A model generated the notes under the pieces. The model saw only the letters and a program-made list of their open reading frames with translations. It did not search any database and was not told the origin of the DNA. Source: Omphiscola glabra (taxonomy: Eukaryota; Mollusca; Gastropoda; Lymnaeidae). From it: 64,000 bases of DNA. The stretch spans positions 7,894,488 through 7,958,487 of the forward strand of contig OZ024806.1 in NCBI GenBank assembly GCA_964017045.1, given 5' to 3'. Below are positions 47,491-58,146 of this stretch, piece by piece (the first letter of the stretch is position 1; every line of letters starts with the position of its first letter). Position numbers and translations under genes: made by a program.

Positions 47491-50400
47491 GGGTTATCAT
47501 ATAATATAATGAGAGAGAGGGAAAGGTGGGGTGTGGGAAAGTCACAAGTTGCTATAGGGAAACCCCCCACCAAAACAAGTCCTGTTTGCTATAGAAAAAG
47601 AAACAGAGGAAAAAAAGTCACTTGTTTTGATATAGGAAAAAAAAAAAGTCACAGGAGAAAAAGACACAAGAAGAAAAGTAGCAGTAAATAAGTTTAAAAA
47701 AAAAACAATCAGAAATTCCGTTGCCCTGATAAACGTAACACATTAAAGAAAAATTAGGGACAATAATGAGTTTTGAGCAATTACAGGTATTTGATTGTAC
47801 AACAGCCCGGGGGGGGGGGGCTATATTTTCTGTGAGTAGGCGGATTGGCTGCTAGTGCTATTTGTGCCTGGAAAGCCTTCCCGCACGTGGGACACACGTT
47901 GTTTTTGGGTCCCGCTTGGATTTCAGACGATTCTACTTTTTTCTTGCCGTGCGCTTTCTTTGGGACGTGATCGGTGCGCTTTCTTTTCCGAGGACTGCGC
48001 TTCAAAAATAAATCTGCTTCGCCAACGTGTACGGTCCTTAGCAAGTGTTTCCCCACGATTCAAGGTCAATGCCTATTAAATAAATAGACTTTGTCATAAA
48101 CTAAACATCTGGGTGGTGACACAAGTCAAGTGTGTTGGCTCGCTAAGCCTGGCGTGTTTTGACATGATCCCTGAATGTAAGCACAGCCTCGTCACAGTCC
48201 AAGAGCACGGTACAAGAGCACTCCAAGAGGAGAGCAGCCTGCTTCGGAAAGGATTCTCCGGAATGTTTAAAATCTTCAATCACACATTTCAAATGTGTAC
48301 AATACAGTGGCAGATCAATATAGTTTGACTAATGTGCAGGGGGTGGGGGCACAGAGAGAAAGAGAGTGAGAGAGAAATAGAGAGAATGAGAGAGAGAGTG
48401 AGAGAGAGAGACTGAGAGAGAGAGAGAGAGCGTAAGAGAGGGAGAGAGAGAAAGAGAGAAGAGAGAGAGGGAGTGAGAGAGATAGAGAATGAGAGAGAGA
48501 GTGGGAGAGAGAGGGAGTGAGAGAGAGACTGAGAGAGAGAGAGAGTGAGAGAGAGAGTGTAAGAGAGTGAGAACGTAAGAGAGGGAGTGAGAGAGAGACT
48601 GAGAGAGTGAGAGAGAGCGTAAGAGAGTGAGAGAGAGAGAAAGAGAGAGAGGGAGTGAGAGTGAGAGAGAAAGAGAGAGAGGGGGTGTGATAGAGAGCGT
48701 GAGAGAGAGAGAGAGAGCATGTTGCTTTTTCATGTTTCCATATTTCTTTGTAGTAGTGTCACAGCACTTTATCAACATTATGTACTTATTATACACATAA
48801 GCCACATCTTTTAGATCGCTGTCGACCCACAGCCCGCTACTTTTTTTTTTTCCTTTCGAAACAAACCCCCCCCCCCCCATCTTTCTTCCATTTCCGATTT
48901 TTTCTGCCTCGATGATCTCCTAATTATAATAATCCTACCTTTTAGTAATCGCATCCCCCCCCCCATTCCAATCTCGCCTTCCCAATTTTTTTTAATACCC
49001 TTTTTTTGCCGTGCTAATAATGCGCCATCATAATTTGCCCGCTAGGTGTTCATTATTAATCATTGTCGTAAAGAAACTGCGCCCCGAGGCAGCGCTTATA
49101 AATAAATACATCAAACGGGATGAACTTTTAGTTTCAGAATTTAGAGCCACACACACACACACACACCTGTGGGTTTACCGCCACACACACACACCTGTGG
49201 TTTTACATACCCACACACCAACGTAGCGGCCCACGTTAAAAAGGGCCAAAACTGCAGTCTATAAATAAACACAACAGGTGTAATCGCAGCTCTTTTTTTT
49301 TTTTTTTATAAACAGAAGGGGCGTCCCGCCACGAGTGATGAACCCCCCACCCCCCAACTCCGAGCGCCGAAGGAAACGCCCCGAGATCACGTGTGAGGAA
49401 AGGGGGCGAAGTCTCAGAGTCGGGATCGTGGGGGACTTTCACTTAATTAAGTCTCGAAGATTTAAATGACAGACACAAGATAACTTTTCTTCCGATACGC
49501 ACTTCTCTGTGATCAGACTGCTACTAAATCACAATAAAACTTTAAGAACTTTAAAAGAAAACAAAAACGTGTGTAACACTGTGTCGCGTGTAAGAGCGCT
49601 TCAAATGCTCTAATAATTAAACAACCCCTAAAACAATTTTTTTCCGCATACATCCTTTCTATGCTTTAATTTTTTTTTTTTAAAGTCATGTCCCTCCCGC
49701 TTTTACACCGCAGATTTAGTTCACCAACTGTCTCAGAAAAGTAAAAGATTACGCACCAAAGACTCTCCTATGTAGCGAAGTTATCGGGAATTTTATCTCG
49801 TGAAATCAGTGGCATCATATTTCCCTAATCTTCCCCTTGAAAAACGGGAAAATTTGAAAGAACGCGTTTTCATAGGCATCGAGTCCATGTGCCCAGTTTC
49901 AGTTCGATGGGCTGACAGGAAGTGGGTCAATTGGCCGTCCGAAGATTTTGCGAGATATATATATATATATATATATATATAAATTGTTACTATATTAATA
50001 GCAGAAGTTTGTTTGATGAGAAATAAATAGATTTTATACACCATGACACGCGCGCATGTTCCCACAATTCCTAGCTGCTAAAAATAGCACTCGTCTATCT
50101 TTAATAAAAAGTGACAATTTTTTTCGAGATGCTAAAAAAAGTCAAAATATTTTGGACCTGACCTTGAAGTTGAAAAATCAGTACCGTGATTTGAAAAGAC
50201 CAATTAAAGATTGTCTCGGCGATCTATTATTTATAATTTTCACTGAGGGCCAGATTCAACTAATTCAAGTCTCAACGAGGTTAAAAGTCCAAGGACCGAT
50301 TGTTTGCAGTGTGGTAAAATCGCTCGATAAGTCATTAAACATTACTGCGATATCGTGGGAATTCCCGATTCATCGTGTCAGCTGTTTTAATACTGGCTGT

Positions 50401-53400
50401 TGAGAATTTTTATAGTTCTTTAGCAGTTTCACCCAATAGGCCAACCCAAGCGTAGTCACACAGAAACGGTGCATCCAAGGGTGAGATATCTCGAATGTTT
50501 TGAGGCGGGTGCATTCTCAACACCACCCCCCCCCAACCCCCACAAAACAACGGACTTTTAATATCGTAGAGTAACGGTACCAAAGAAAAAAAATAAAATT
50601 AAATTACAACCTTTTAAATAAAAAAACAACAACACAGGCTTAAAATTAAGCGAATGGGTCGGATAAACACGCTACCCTATATCTACAACTGAACCATCAG
50701 TCTTTAAGAACTTATTCATATTTAGCTACGCCTCTGAGCTAGAGTATTTTGGAGCCCAGGCCCAACAAGATTCCTTTTTACGCTTCACCCCCGCCACTCC
50801 CTTCCTTACCCCCATCCCCACACACACACACTTCTTTTTCCAACTCCGAAACCAATGATTTTCATCAATCAAACACAATCGCTAGGTCTGGCGAGTGTAC
50901 CCCCTCTGCCCCTCCCCCTTTTTGTTACGCCACTGCTAGTTATCCTATACTATACCCGTCTCATTAAGTCATTACGCAACCTCTACCTCATCCAAAAGGT
51001 GGCCACTTACAGTGATGTTTACCATTATTACAGGGTACTTCCTATCGTGAGCCTGGTTCCGGGCAATAGTGAGCTAACTACACTATTTATTTATAGTCCA
51101 GTTATCTCATTACGCGGTGGTCTAAATTTTTTCTTTTAAAGAGAACACACATGATCTATAAACATTAGGTAAAGACAGTGCACTTAAGCTAGCTGAGTAA
51201 CCACGACGGCTTCGCTTGAGGAGAAATCCTCTCGTGATTAGGGGGGTAATCCCCAACACACATTTCGTCTCATTTCCATGATACAGAGGTGGATCCTCCG
51301 GGTGGGGTGGGATGGGGGTGGGTGGGATCTGATAAATCCATCATATGACAGGAGCCCCATGATACAATTTAGTTTGCTACGTGAAACATTTTGAACAAGG
51401 AAAGAAAATTAAATATATATATATATATTAAAAACAACAACAACAACAAAAAAACAACAACCCCCATATATTACACCGTAATGTTATGTGAAGTAAAAAA
51501 AAACAAAAACCAACCAAAAAAAAAAACAAAAACCAACCAAAAAAAAAAACAAAAACCAACCAAAAAAAAAAAAAAAAAAAACCAACCAAAAAAAAAAAAA
51601 AAAAACAAAAAAAAACAAACAAAAACCAACCAAAAAAAAAACAAAAAACCAACCAAAAAAAAACAACAACCCCTTGGTTTAAAAGACTCAAAGCCAGAAG
51701 TCGTAACATTTTAACGTGTACCACGGATAGTTAGTTCACGTTCACTCCCCCAAGGTAAGATTTACAACAGACGGAGACCGATAAGCCCACAATGCTGCCG
51801 ACCTCGGCAAATTCCATACAGTGGTCCTCAAAACGACGCCGGGCGTGACCATAGTGGAAAGCCACACGGCACGCTTTGATTAAACTCACGTGGGAAAAAA
51901 ATAATTATAATAAAATAATTAATGAATCCATGATTAAGTGCATAACAAAATTGACATGAAAAAAGCAACGACAACAACAACAAATGCCAAGACAAGTATT
52001 GTGACGGAAGAGCAGATACCATAATCAACTTAATCATTAGCTTTCAATGAGTAAGTTATTATTTTTAATGAATAAGGAAATTACCGGGAAAAAAAGTACG
52101 GGAAACCCCGGAAATAAAAACCAAGAACGCAACAATGATGTAGTATCCCAGAGGGCAGCAAGGAATGTGACGGCCCTCTCGATTACTACATCTCAGCTTA
52201 GTGTTGCTTTTATTTAATTCTGTTTTTATCTGTTGCTTGTTCGCCGATGAAGGCTTCTTGTCGACACGTTCGTTTTTTTGTTGCGTTCTTTTTTTTTCTT
52301 CAGGGTTTCCTATAGTTTGTTTTACTCATTTCCTTGTTTGCTAACTGGATAGGAGTCTCCCCCGCCCTCTTTATTACAATTAAGTGAATAACAAGTACTC
52401 ATATGCAGAGGCGTAGCTAAGGGGGGCAGCGGGGACGGATGTCCCTGGGCGCCAGACTAATTAGGGGCGCCAAAAATGTGCTTTGATATTAATTTATTGA
52501 TGAAAATAATGGGTTTGAGAGTTGAAAAAAAGAAAGGGAGGCTCTTTAAAATGAATATTGTCCCCGGGCGCCAAACACTCTTATCTACGCCTCTGCCGGT
52601 ATGTTAACTATATAACATTTACTAGTAAGTTTTAGACCACGGGCTCGTAAGATTCGTTTCGATGTTCTATTATACAATTACAGCGGGTTACCAAGCAGCG
52701 GTTCTAAAAAAACCAGTTAAGGGCCCAGCAGATATTTAATAATAATTCAATTGCAGGGAATCATCAATATTTAAATTAATATTTTTTTCGGGGGGGGGGG
52801 GGGGGCTACAAGCATATGGTGGATAAAAACAACCCCCCCCCCACGACAACTTTTTGTAGAGGCCCCGATCGATGTGATGTGCAGGTAAGAAATGTAGACC
52901 TGAAAGCTTGACTTATCTACCTGGTCTTTAAGTTACCTGCCTCTGGGTTTCAAGGTCAGGACCATAAAAGCAGCTCAGAGAGCGCCCCCTACAGGTTAAA
53001 CCACTGCTGAGTACTACCAGTACCACTAGTAATGTGGTGATCGTGTGTGTAGTGTGGGGGGGGGGCGCAGCTCAACATCAAAGGTAGGGTTGGTCCCGGG
53101 GCATGCATCGTGGCATAACTCATGGGCGTGTCAAAAGAGTAGCGTCACCGTAATGTCACATGATTTCTCTCCCCCCCCCTTTCCCAAATATTAAACAAAT
53201 AAATATAATTAAAAATAACATTATTATTATTTAACAAAGATTTTTTTAAAATCCAAAACAAAACAGAGATAAAACTAAAATTCAATGATGATGTAAGTTT
53301 GTAATTTCAAGGAAAGGGCTAACAGTACGTGCGATTAGCCTTAGGACTGTTGAGTCACGGCAACGTATTTATTAATCTTCGTTTGCGCATAATCCGAGGA

Positions 53401-56400
53401 ATGACGTCACGTTCTCCGATAACGTTTTATATTATTTTTTTTTCTTCTGGAGAAACTATTCTCGACTCTTGACTTACGCTTCCTGTGAGGAGCTGCGTAC
53501 TCCAGGATTAAAAATCTACGGAACGCATTGAAACTGAAGCCGCACAGCGTCGTGTGGGAACGCAGTTATCTAGACCTGCTCAGCACGGCAACGCGTCCTT
53601 CGATGTCCAACACAACAGTGTGTCTCATGGTCTTTGTTGTATTTTGTATTTGCCACTTGTATTATCACTCTCCCCCCTTTTCTCTGTCTCTTTCTCCCTC
53701 TCCTTCTTTATCTCTTTCTCCCTCTCCTTTATCTCTTTATAAATCTATCTTCATGTTTCATATGTCCCTTCGCTCTATCTTTCTCAACCTCACGGGCAAT
53801 TCTATCCGTCCATTTATCTCAAACTCTCTCTCCCTCTCATCTCCACACATATATATATATATAGTAAAATAGACAAAACCGAGTCTTATGTAGAACCACA
53901 AAACAGCTACAACCAGAAACAATATTACCACCATCCGAACCTGTGGTCGGGTGCTGGAGAAGCTTAACCCCATTCGGCGTGCCACCGTGACCCAATTTTC
54001 AGCCAAGCAAAACGAATCTGGGTTAACGGGTCATGGGTCGATGCGACAATCGCGCTCACAACACGGGCTGGAGCTTCAGGGGAGCCCAGAAATAACAGTA
54101 CAGGGTGGAATAGCAGGAGACAAAGAAGGGAAGGAGGAGGAGGAGAAGGGAGTCAGCACCCCGATAAGTCTAGTGGGTGGGTGGGTCGTTGGTTTTAAGA
54201 CAACTTTGGGACTGAAAGTTTGGGAAACAAATAAGTAGCGACGGTATATTTTTCTGTTCTCCATTCAAGCTGCCCCAACAAAGTGCGTGAAAAATATTTT
54301 GTTCCCTTGAATATTAAGAAACTATTAAAATCTATTTAAGATGGGTGCTATCTTTTAATTCAAAATGTAAAAATGGAATATCAAATCTCGTAATTTAAGA
54401 TGTCTCCACAGTTTTTAGAACCACTGTCTCCAGGGTGTACATGAATAATGTATTACAAGCAGAGATGCTCGCCCTTTTGCTATGTATTACATGCAGAAGT
54501 GCTCGCCCTTTATCCACGTATTACAAGCAGAGATGCTCGCCCTTTTGCCATGTATTACAAGCAGAGATGCTCGCCCTTTTGCCATGTATTACAAGCAGAG
54601 ATGCTCGCCCTTTTGTCATGTATTCCAAGCAGAGATACTCGCCCTTTTGCCATGTATTACAAACAGAGATGCTCGCCCTTTTGCCATGTATTACAAGCAG
54701 AGATGCTCACCCTTTGCCACGTATTACAAGCAGAGATGCTCGTCCTTTGCCATGTATTTCAAGCAGAGATGCTCACCCTTTTGCCATGTATTACAAGCAG
54801 AGATGCTCGCCCTTTTGTCATGTATTCCAAGCAGAGATACTCGCCCTTTTGCCATGTATTACAAGCAGAGATGCTCGCCCTTTGCCATGTATTACAAGCA
54901 GAGATGCTCGCCCTTTAGCCATGTATTACAAGCAGAGATGCTCGCCCTTTTGCCATGTATTACAAGCAGAGATGCTCGCTCTTTTGCCATGTATTACAAG
55001 CAGAGATGCTCGCCCTTTGCAATGTATTACAAGCAGAGATGCTCGCCCTTTTGCCTACGCTTTGTATGTAATAAATATTCGTTGACATATTAAATGATAT
55101 TATATTTGAGGACTGCCAGTTTTCAAAAGTTAAATATTTTGCTCAAACACAAATTGAGCAGTATCGATACCTTATTGAGAATATCTAGGCCAGTGGTCGG
55201 CAAATCGCGGCTCGCGAGCCGAAGGCGGCTCTTTAACGACACGAGTGCGGCTCTTTAATGACATGAGTGCGGCTCTTTAACGACATGAGTGCGGCTCTTT
55301 AACGACATGAGTTCGGCTCTTTAAAGACATGAATGCGGCTCTTTAACGACATGAGTACGGCTCTTTAACGACATGAGTGCGGCTCTTTAACGACACGAGT
55401 GCGGCTCTTTAACGACACGAGTGCGGCTCTTTAACGACATGAGTGCGGCTCTTTAACGACATGAGTGCGGCTCTTTAACGACATGAGTGCGACTCTTTAA
55501 AGACATGAGTGCGGCTCTTTAACGACACGAGTGCGGCTCTTTAACGACACGAGTGCGGCTCTTTAACGACATGAGTGCGGCTCTTTAACGACATGAGTGC
55601 GGCTCTTTAACGACATGAGTGCGGCTCTTTAACGACACGAGTGCGGCTCTTTTAAGACATGAGTGCGGCTCTTTAACGACATGAGTGCGGCTCTTTAATG
55701 ACATGAGTGCGGCTCTTTAACGACATGAGTGCGGCTCTTTAAGGACATGAGTGTGGCTCTTTAAAGACATGAGTGCGGCTCTTTAACGACATGAGTACGG
55801 CTCTTTAACGACATGAGTGTGGCTCTTTAACGACACGAGTGCGGCTCTTTAACGACACGAGTGCGGCTCTTTAACGACACGAGTGCGGCTCTTTAAAGAC
55901 ATGAGTGCGGCTCTTTAACGACATGAGTGCGGCTCTTTAACGACATGAGTGCGGCTCTTTAACGACATGAGTGCGGCTCTTTAACGACACGAGTGTGGCT
56001 CTTTAACGACATGAGTGTGGCTGGGCCAGTCGGCCTCAAATTGATTTTGACTCCTAAAAACATGGCTCTTGACAAGAAATTTGGCTCTCAAAATTTTCTT
56101 AATCGTCCTGTTGCTGATTTTTTGCTCTTTTGACAAATGATTTTGCCTACCACTGACCTAGGCGGTCACTTCACCTTAAATGAGTTTGAGGACCACTGTG
56201 ATTTTGGGAATGGGTGGGTGGGGGATTCCATGACCATAGGTCACATTTAGGTGTTAACTGTAAACAATGGGGGGGGGGGGGGGGGAATAGTCATAGGGGA
56301 ATAATATGTTCAAATGTAAACAAAGTGAGCACGAAGTGAAATGGGGGTCACTGGATGCACCAAGTGTGTGTCTGTGTGTGTCTGTGTGTGTGTGTCTGTG

Positions 56401-57352
56401 TGTGTGTGTGTACGTGATTGCCAGGTAATATGCAACGAGGAAATGAACGAGAGGCTTATGTCAGCCATGGCTGCTTATTAGGGAGGAGGAGGTGGTGGGG
56501 TGGTGAAAATGGCACGCTGTGACATCTGATGTCATGCTTCAACACAATGACATCTCGGAATTTTAAACAAATTTAAAGGCAAACTAACATGATGCCAAAG
56601 GTACGTCTTGCAACAGGTCACTCACAGCGTGTCGCCATCAAGTAAGGGCGCTAGTTGACCTAAAACACACTGATTACGAAGTTCTGTGACATGACACACT
56701 CTCTTATATATATGACGCTTCTGGTATGACGCGTGGACTGCTTCCTAGTTTACCGCTCCCATTTCCGGCTCAATAATCAGTTTAATAGTGCGCAAAATAT
56801 AATTCCCGATAACTACGCTATATATATATTTGCAAAACGCAACTGCGTTTGGCGCGTAATATTTTCTTTTCGAAAAATGGATTCGCCTTAATTTAAGTAT
56901 AATATAATATAAAAAATAAACGTTTTTAAAGTGGTAGGGACATCAGAATATTTAATATAGTTCATGGGCGTGAAATAAAAAGTGTGCAGTGACGTATGAT
57001 GGGGTTAAGGGGTGTAGCAAAAAGTGGTATTCTTAAATGTGCGTGACTTGGGTTCACGTTTTGTCAAGTAACTTAAGTAGATGGAAAGTTCACGCATTGC
57101 TGCCGCCAATGTGTGGCGAGCTATATCTAGTGAATAGATAATAACCGCATGGTGTTTCTTGAAATGAAGTCAATAACGCTTGTGTGTGTGGGGGACTTTG
57201 ATGGTGACAACCATTTACTGTCCCAGAACTAGCCAAAGGGTGTTTGCTGACATAATGCTAATACACAAACGAGTTCCAATTTTTTTTTTTTAAAATAATT
57301 AAAATACAAATACCATTAGAGGTAAATTGACCACAATTTGAGAATCTCCGTT

Positions 57353-57390
<38 letters not shown>

Positions 57391-57844
57391 CTCCTTTGAT
57401 TCGGAATGCAAAAAGGGAACTGTGACCCCTTTATTGAATATTAATATTCCCCTTATCACGGAATCACCGCTTTGAGAATCACTGGAATATTTCAATGGCA
57501 AGAGTACCGGCAGCTTAAAATACACTTACTTGTTTTGCATTGGTTTGCTTTTTATTTTGAAATATTTAGGTGACATATTCAAATAATAATATAAATTTGG
57601 TTACATAATAATATTTTAAATAAAATTAAAAAAATACGGGGATTACAAAAAAAAAAAAAAATTCTTACCTTTGCTGCTCATTAAGTGGGTGTGTCCTTGT
57701 TGACCTGTGGATGGAGACTTGGGACTGACCGACAACGACGTCAGCACCATGGCGGCTATGGTCTCGTCCATCATCTCCACGTCGGCAAAGTCGCCTCCGT
57801 TCTCGGCCAACTCGTCGGAAGGGTGACGCTGCCGTCGGTATCTT
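34477..57844 (-). CDS. ZNF395/ZNF704/SLC2A4RG family transcription factor, 3' six exons
   Basis: Exons in transcript order are 57844-57669, 43174-42960, 36787-36687, 36396-36102, 35336-35184 and 34689-34477. They keep one frame to TGA and give about 383 residues. Family landmarks appear in order: [18 protein letters not shown] (human ZNF395: [13 protein letters not shown]), a Ser-rich SSGFYSGH region, one C2H2 finger YKCTWRGC...[15 protein letters not shown] (human EEDFYYTEV), SLSWQ, and the C-terminal C-clamp [18 protein letters not shown] followed by KWKKAC. Vertebrate members (GLUT4 enhancer factor, Huntington-disease-gene binding proteins) bind GC-rich promoters. The N-terminal region of the family is not in these exons. 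Which vertebrate paralogue it matches cannot be decided; one protostome gene probably corresponds to all three. Confidence 0.93.
35184..35336 (-). CDS. ZNF395-like exon: SLSWQ region
   Basis: Acceptor AACTTCACAG, donor TTG|GTAAGT, 51 codons, with [20 protein letters not shown] then SLSWQ, similar to the vertebrate segment preceding the C-clamp. Confidence 0.88.
36102..36396 (-). CDS. ZNF395-like exon: EEDFHYTEV region
   Basis: Acceptor CTCTCTCAG, donor AAG|GTAAAA. It starts [19 protein letters not shown], conserved after the finger in the family, then a long Ser/Thr/Gly-rich stretch. Confidence 0.9.
36687..36787 (-). CDS. ZNF395-like exon: C2H2 zinc finger
   Basis: Acceptor TTTGTTACAG, donor AA|GTAAGA. 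It reads [20 protein letters not shown] then [10 protein letters not shown]: Cys-x4-Cys-x12-His-x4-His, the single finger of the family. Confidence 0.92.
36936..36968. repeat. Long G-run block
   Basis: About 20 consecutive G, then TT and eight more G. Potential for G-quadruplex on the plus strand; it is transcribed as a C-run in the ZNF395-like pre-mRNA. Other G or C runs of 10 or more occur at 35752, 37750, 38340, 40358, 41047, 42942, 47809, 52791, 56269 and 62024. Confidence 0.85.
37090..37648. repeat. 27-bp minisatellite
   Basis: About 20 copies of a unit reading ACATCTTATTTGAACGGTAG plus CCTGATG, with TCTAATTTGAA variants and two units extended by ATGATCACTG. The two extended units (near 37225 and 37500) suggest a larger duplicated block. 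Confidence 0.92.
37806..37990. mobile_element. SPIN-like hAT element, copy 2
   Basis: It starts CAGTGGTTCTCAGCC and ends GGTTGAGAACCGGTG. Flanks ACGTAACC (37798-37805) and ACGTAAGC (37991-37998) match at 7 of 8 bases. The interior shares TTCCTCATGTTGTGGCGAT and ATGGTCTTAGGCGACCCC with copy 1. Confidence 0.85.
38140..38290. mobile_element. Relative of the CAGAGGCGTA hAT-type family
   Basis: It shares GGGGCGCCAAAA, ATTATTGATGAAAATAATG and TTGTCCCCGGGC with 52406-52595, in the same order and spacing. Its ends are degraded. Confidence 0.6.
38943..39138. mobile_element. SPIN-like hAT element, copy 3
   Basis: It starts CAGCGGTTCTCAACTTT and ends GGTTGAGCACCGCTT. The interior has TTCCTCATGTTGTGTCGACC, GGCGACCCCTGTGAAAGGGT and AAAGGGTCGCGACCCACAGG. 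Flanks do not match, and the terminal bases have decayed. Confidence 0.82.
39557..39918. mobile_element. hAT-type element with CAGGGGTGGGCAAA ends
   Basis: The left end is CAGGGGTGGGCAAAGTACGG and the right end TTTGCCCACCCCTG. Perfect 8-bp flanking duplication GCCTAGAT (39549-39556 and 39919-39926). 362 bp, non-coding; the subterminal GGCCCGCGGGCC is palindromic. Confidence 0.88.
42554..42714. mobile_element. SPIN-like hAT element, copy 4
   Basis: It starts CAGTGGTTCTCAACCTTCTT and ends AAGGTTGAGAACCGCTG, perfect inverted termini. Flanks TATTAAAG and AATTAGAG match at 6 of 8. It is shorter by a small internal deletion. Confidence 0.85.
42960..43174 (-). CDS. ZNF395-like exon: Ser/Pro-rich region
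   Basis: Acceptor TTGTATTTCCAG, donor GAG|GTAAGT. Ser-rich, with [17 protein letters not shown] and [15 protein letters not shown]. Open reading beyond 43174 is intron read-through. Confidence 0.87.
43613..43831. repeat. 17-bp minisatellite
   Basis: About 13 copies of ATAGGCATGTGTTGTAT, with GTACAT variants clustered at one end. Confidence 0.92.
43845..44150. repeat. Polypurine GGA/GAA tract
   Basis: About 300 bases almost free of pyrimidines on the plus strand, built of GAGGAGGGAGGGGGAAGAA-like units of 18-24 bp. Mirror symmetry gives triplex (H-DNA) potential. Confidence 0.9.
44461..44790. repeat. GA-rich microsatellite tract
   Basis: (GA)n interrupted by AAAG and AATG; the last ~130 bases contain more TA and GGG. 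Long open frames on both strands are simple-sequence artefacts. Confidence 0.9.
45075..47085. repeat. 31-bp minisatellite array with higher-order structure
   Basis: About 64 copies of ACCAAGTAACCATTTTGTAG plus TGGTAGGGTAG. A 15-unit block (465 bp) is repeated almost exactly (45073-45534 and 45538-45999 carry the same variants in the same order). A second block with TCTTTTCTCAG variants occurs twice about 595 bp apart (46191-46440 and 46786-47035). Long open frames through the array are by-products. Confidence 0.95.
47458..47520. repeat. (GA)n microsatellite
   Basis: Short pure GA run, then GAGAGAGGGAAAGG. Confidence 0.9.
47826..48056 (-). other. Fragment with a C2H2-finger-like motif
   Basis: An open minus-strand frame begins ATG at 48056 and reads basic KRSPRKRKR, then [19 protein letters not shown] followed by NPPTHRKY. 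It resembles a C2H2 finger whose first histidine has become Asn. Similar fingers occur at the C-terminus of some LINE proteins and in cellular zinc-finger proteins. It lies in the 14.5-kb ZNF395-like intron in the same orientation, but the flanking exons splice phase-correctly without it. Probably a retroelement remnant; an alternative exon is possible. Confidence 0.35.
48349..48720. repeat. GA-rich tract
   Basis: About 370 bases of GAGAGA with GTGAGA, GGGAGT and GCGTAA interruptions in partially periodic 10-20 bp units. Confidence 0.92.
51480..51670. repeat. A-rich simple repeat
   Basis: Repeated blocks of AAACCAACCAAAAAAAAAA, about 18-22 bp each, preceded by (AT)n and (ACA)n at 51412-51450. 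Confidence 0.9.
52101..52310. mobile_element. Terminal-inverted-repeat element with GGAAACCC ends
   Basis: The left end GGAAACCCCGGAAATAAAAA runs to AGAACGCAACAA. The reverse complement of the right end reads GGAAACCCTGAAGAAAAAAA to AGAACGCAACAA. Arms of about 35 bases flank about 140 bases containing GATGAAGGCTTCTTGTCGAC. No target duplication was identified. Confidence 0.6.
52406..52595. mobile_element. hAT-type MITE with CAGAGGCGTAG ends
   Basis: The left end is CAGAGGCGTAGCTAA and the right end TTATCTACGCCTCTG, 190 bp. The interior has TTAGGGGCGCCAAAAA. Flanks CTCATATG and CCGGTATG match only in part. Confidence 0.75.
54440..55060. repeat. 33-34 bp minisatellite
   Basis: About 18 copies of CATGTATTACAAGCAGAGAT plus GCTCGCCCTTTTGC. 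Units of 33 and 34 bp differ by one T. Open frames through it are by-products. Confidence 0.93.
55191..56155. mobile_element. hAT-type element enlarged by an internal 22-bp tandem array
   Basis: It starts CAGTGGTCGGCAAATCGCGG and ends TTTTGCCTACCACTG. Flanks ATCTAGGC (55183-55190) and ACCTAGGC (56156-56163) match at 7 of 8. Between them about 36 copies of GTGCGGCTCTTTAACGACAT plus GA (about 55246-56025) make up most of the length. The unit resembles the element's own subterminal GGCGGCTCTTTAACGACACG. Confidence 0.88.
55246..56025. repeat. 22-bp minisatellite inside the hAT element
   Basis: Units differ mainly at ACATGA/ACACGA and AACGAC/AAAGAC. Runs of the CACGA type recur in twos and threes, suggesting block duplications. 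Confidence 0.93.
57669..57844 (-). CDS. ZNF395-like exon: AAMVLTSLS motif
   Basis: Acceptor ATCTTTCAG, donor G|GTAAGA. It reads [17 protein letters not shown], then acidic [20 protein letters not shown] and SPKSP. One base is left over and joins AA of the next exon to make Glu. Confidence 0.88.
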
Positions 57845-58146
57845 CTGAAAGATGACACAAAAACACAAAGCTTGTACCGGAAAAGTTCAACATTGCGGCA
57901 CACTCACGGTGGTAAGAAGGGGCGGGAGCGGGGGTTGAGGCACGGGGTGGTGTAGGTTGGGGGAGGAGGTCGTCAATGCTAAACGACAAGGTCCCAGTTT
58001 TTTTTTTGTGTGCGGTGATTAGGGTGTCCAATGTTTCTTTAATCAAAAAAAAAAAAGTTAAAATACAATCCTCCTTGGTCTGGGTTATTGAAACACCAAC
58101 CCAAAGATTAGCCAAACACACAATCCCGTTTTGTGTCCGGTAACTA

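Larger units (their letters stand above)
43175..57668. other. 14.5-kb ZNF395-like intron rich in tandem repeats
   Basis: Separately listed arrays cover roughly half of it. Remaining sequence (48800-54400, 56160-57640) is unique-looking with microsatellites: (CA)n 49149-49215, (AT)n 49955-49981 and 57354-57387, (GT)n 56363-56412. Open frames at 50056-50403 and 53951-54238 have no recognisable domain and are not called. Confidence 0.6.

Noticed and set aside
50056..50403. 115-codon open frame in the large ZNF395-like intron
   Set aside because: No family resemblance; adjacent to (AT)n and repeat-like sequence, so not supported as a gene.
54435..55093. Three overlapping plus-strand open frames in the 34-bp array
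   Set aside because: Present in all three frames; repeat by-product.
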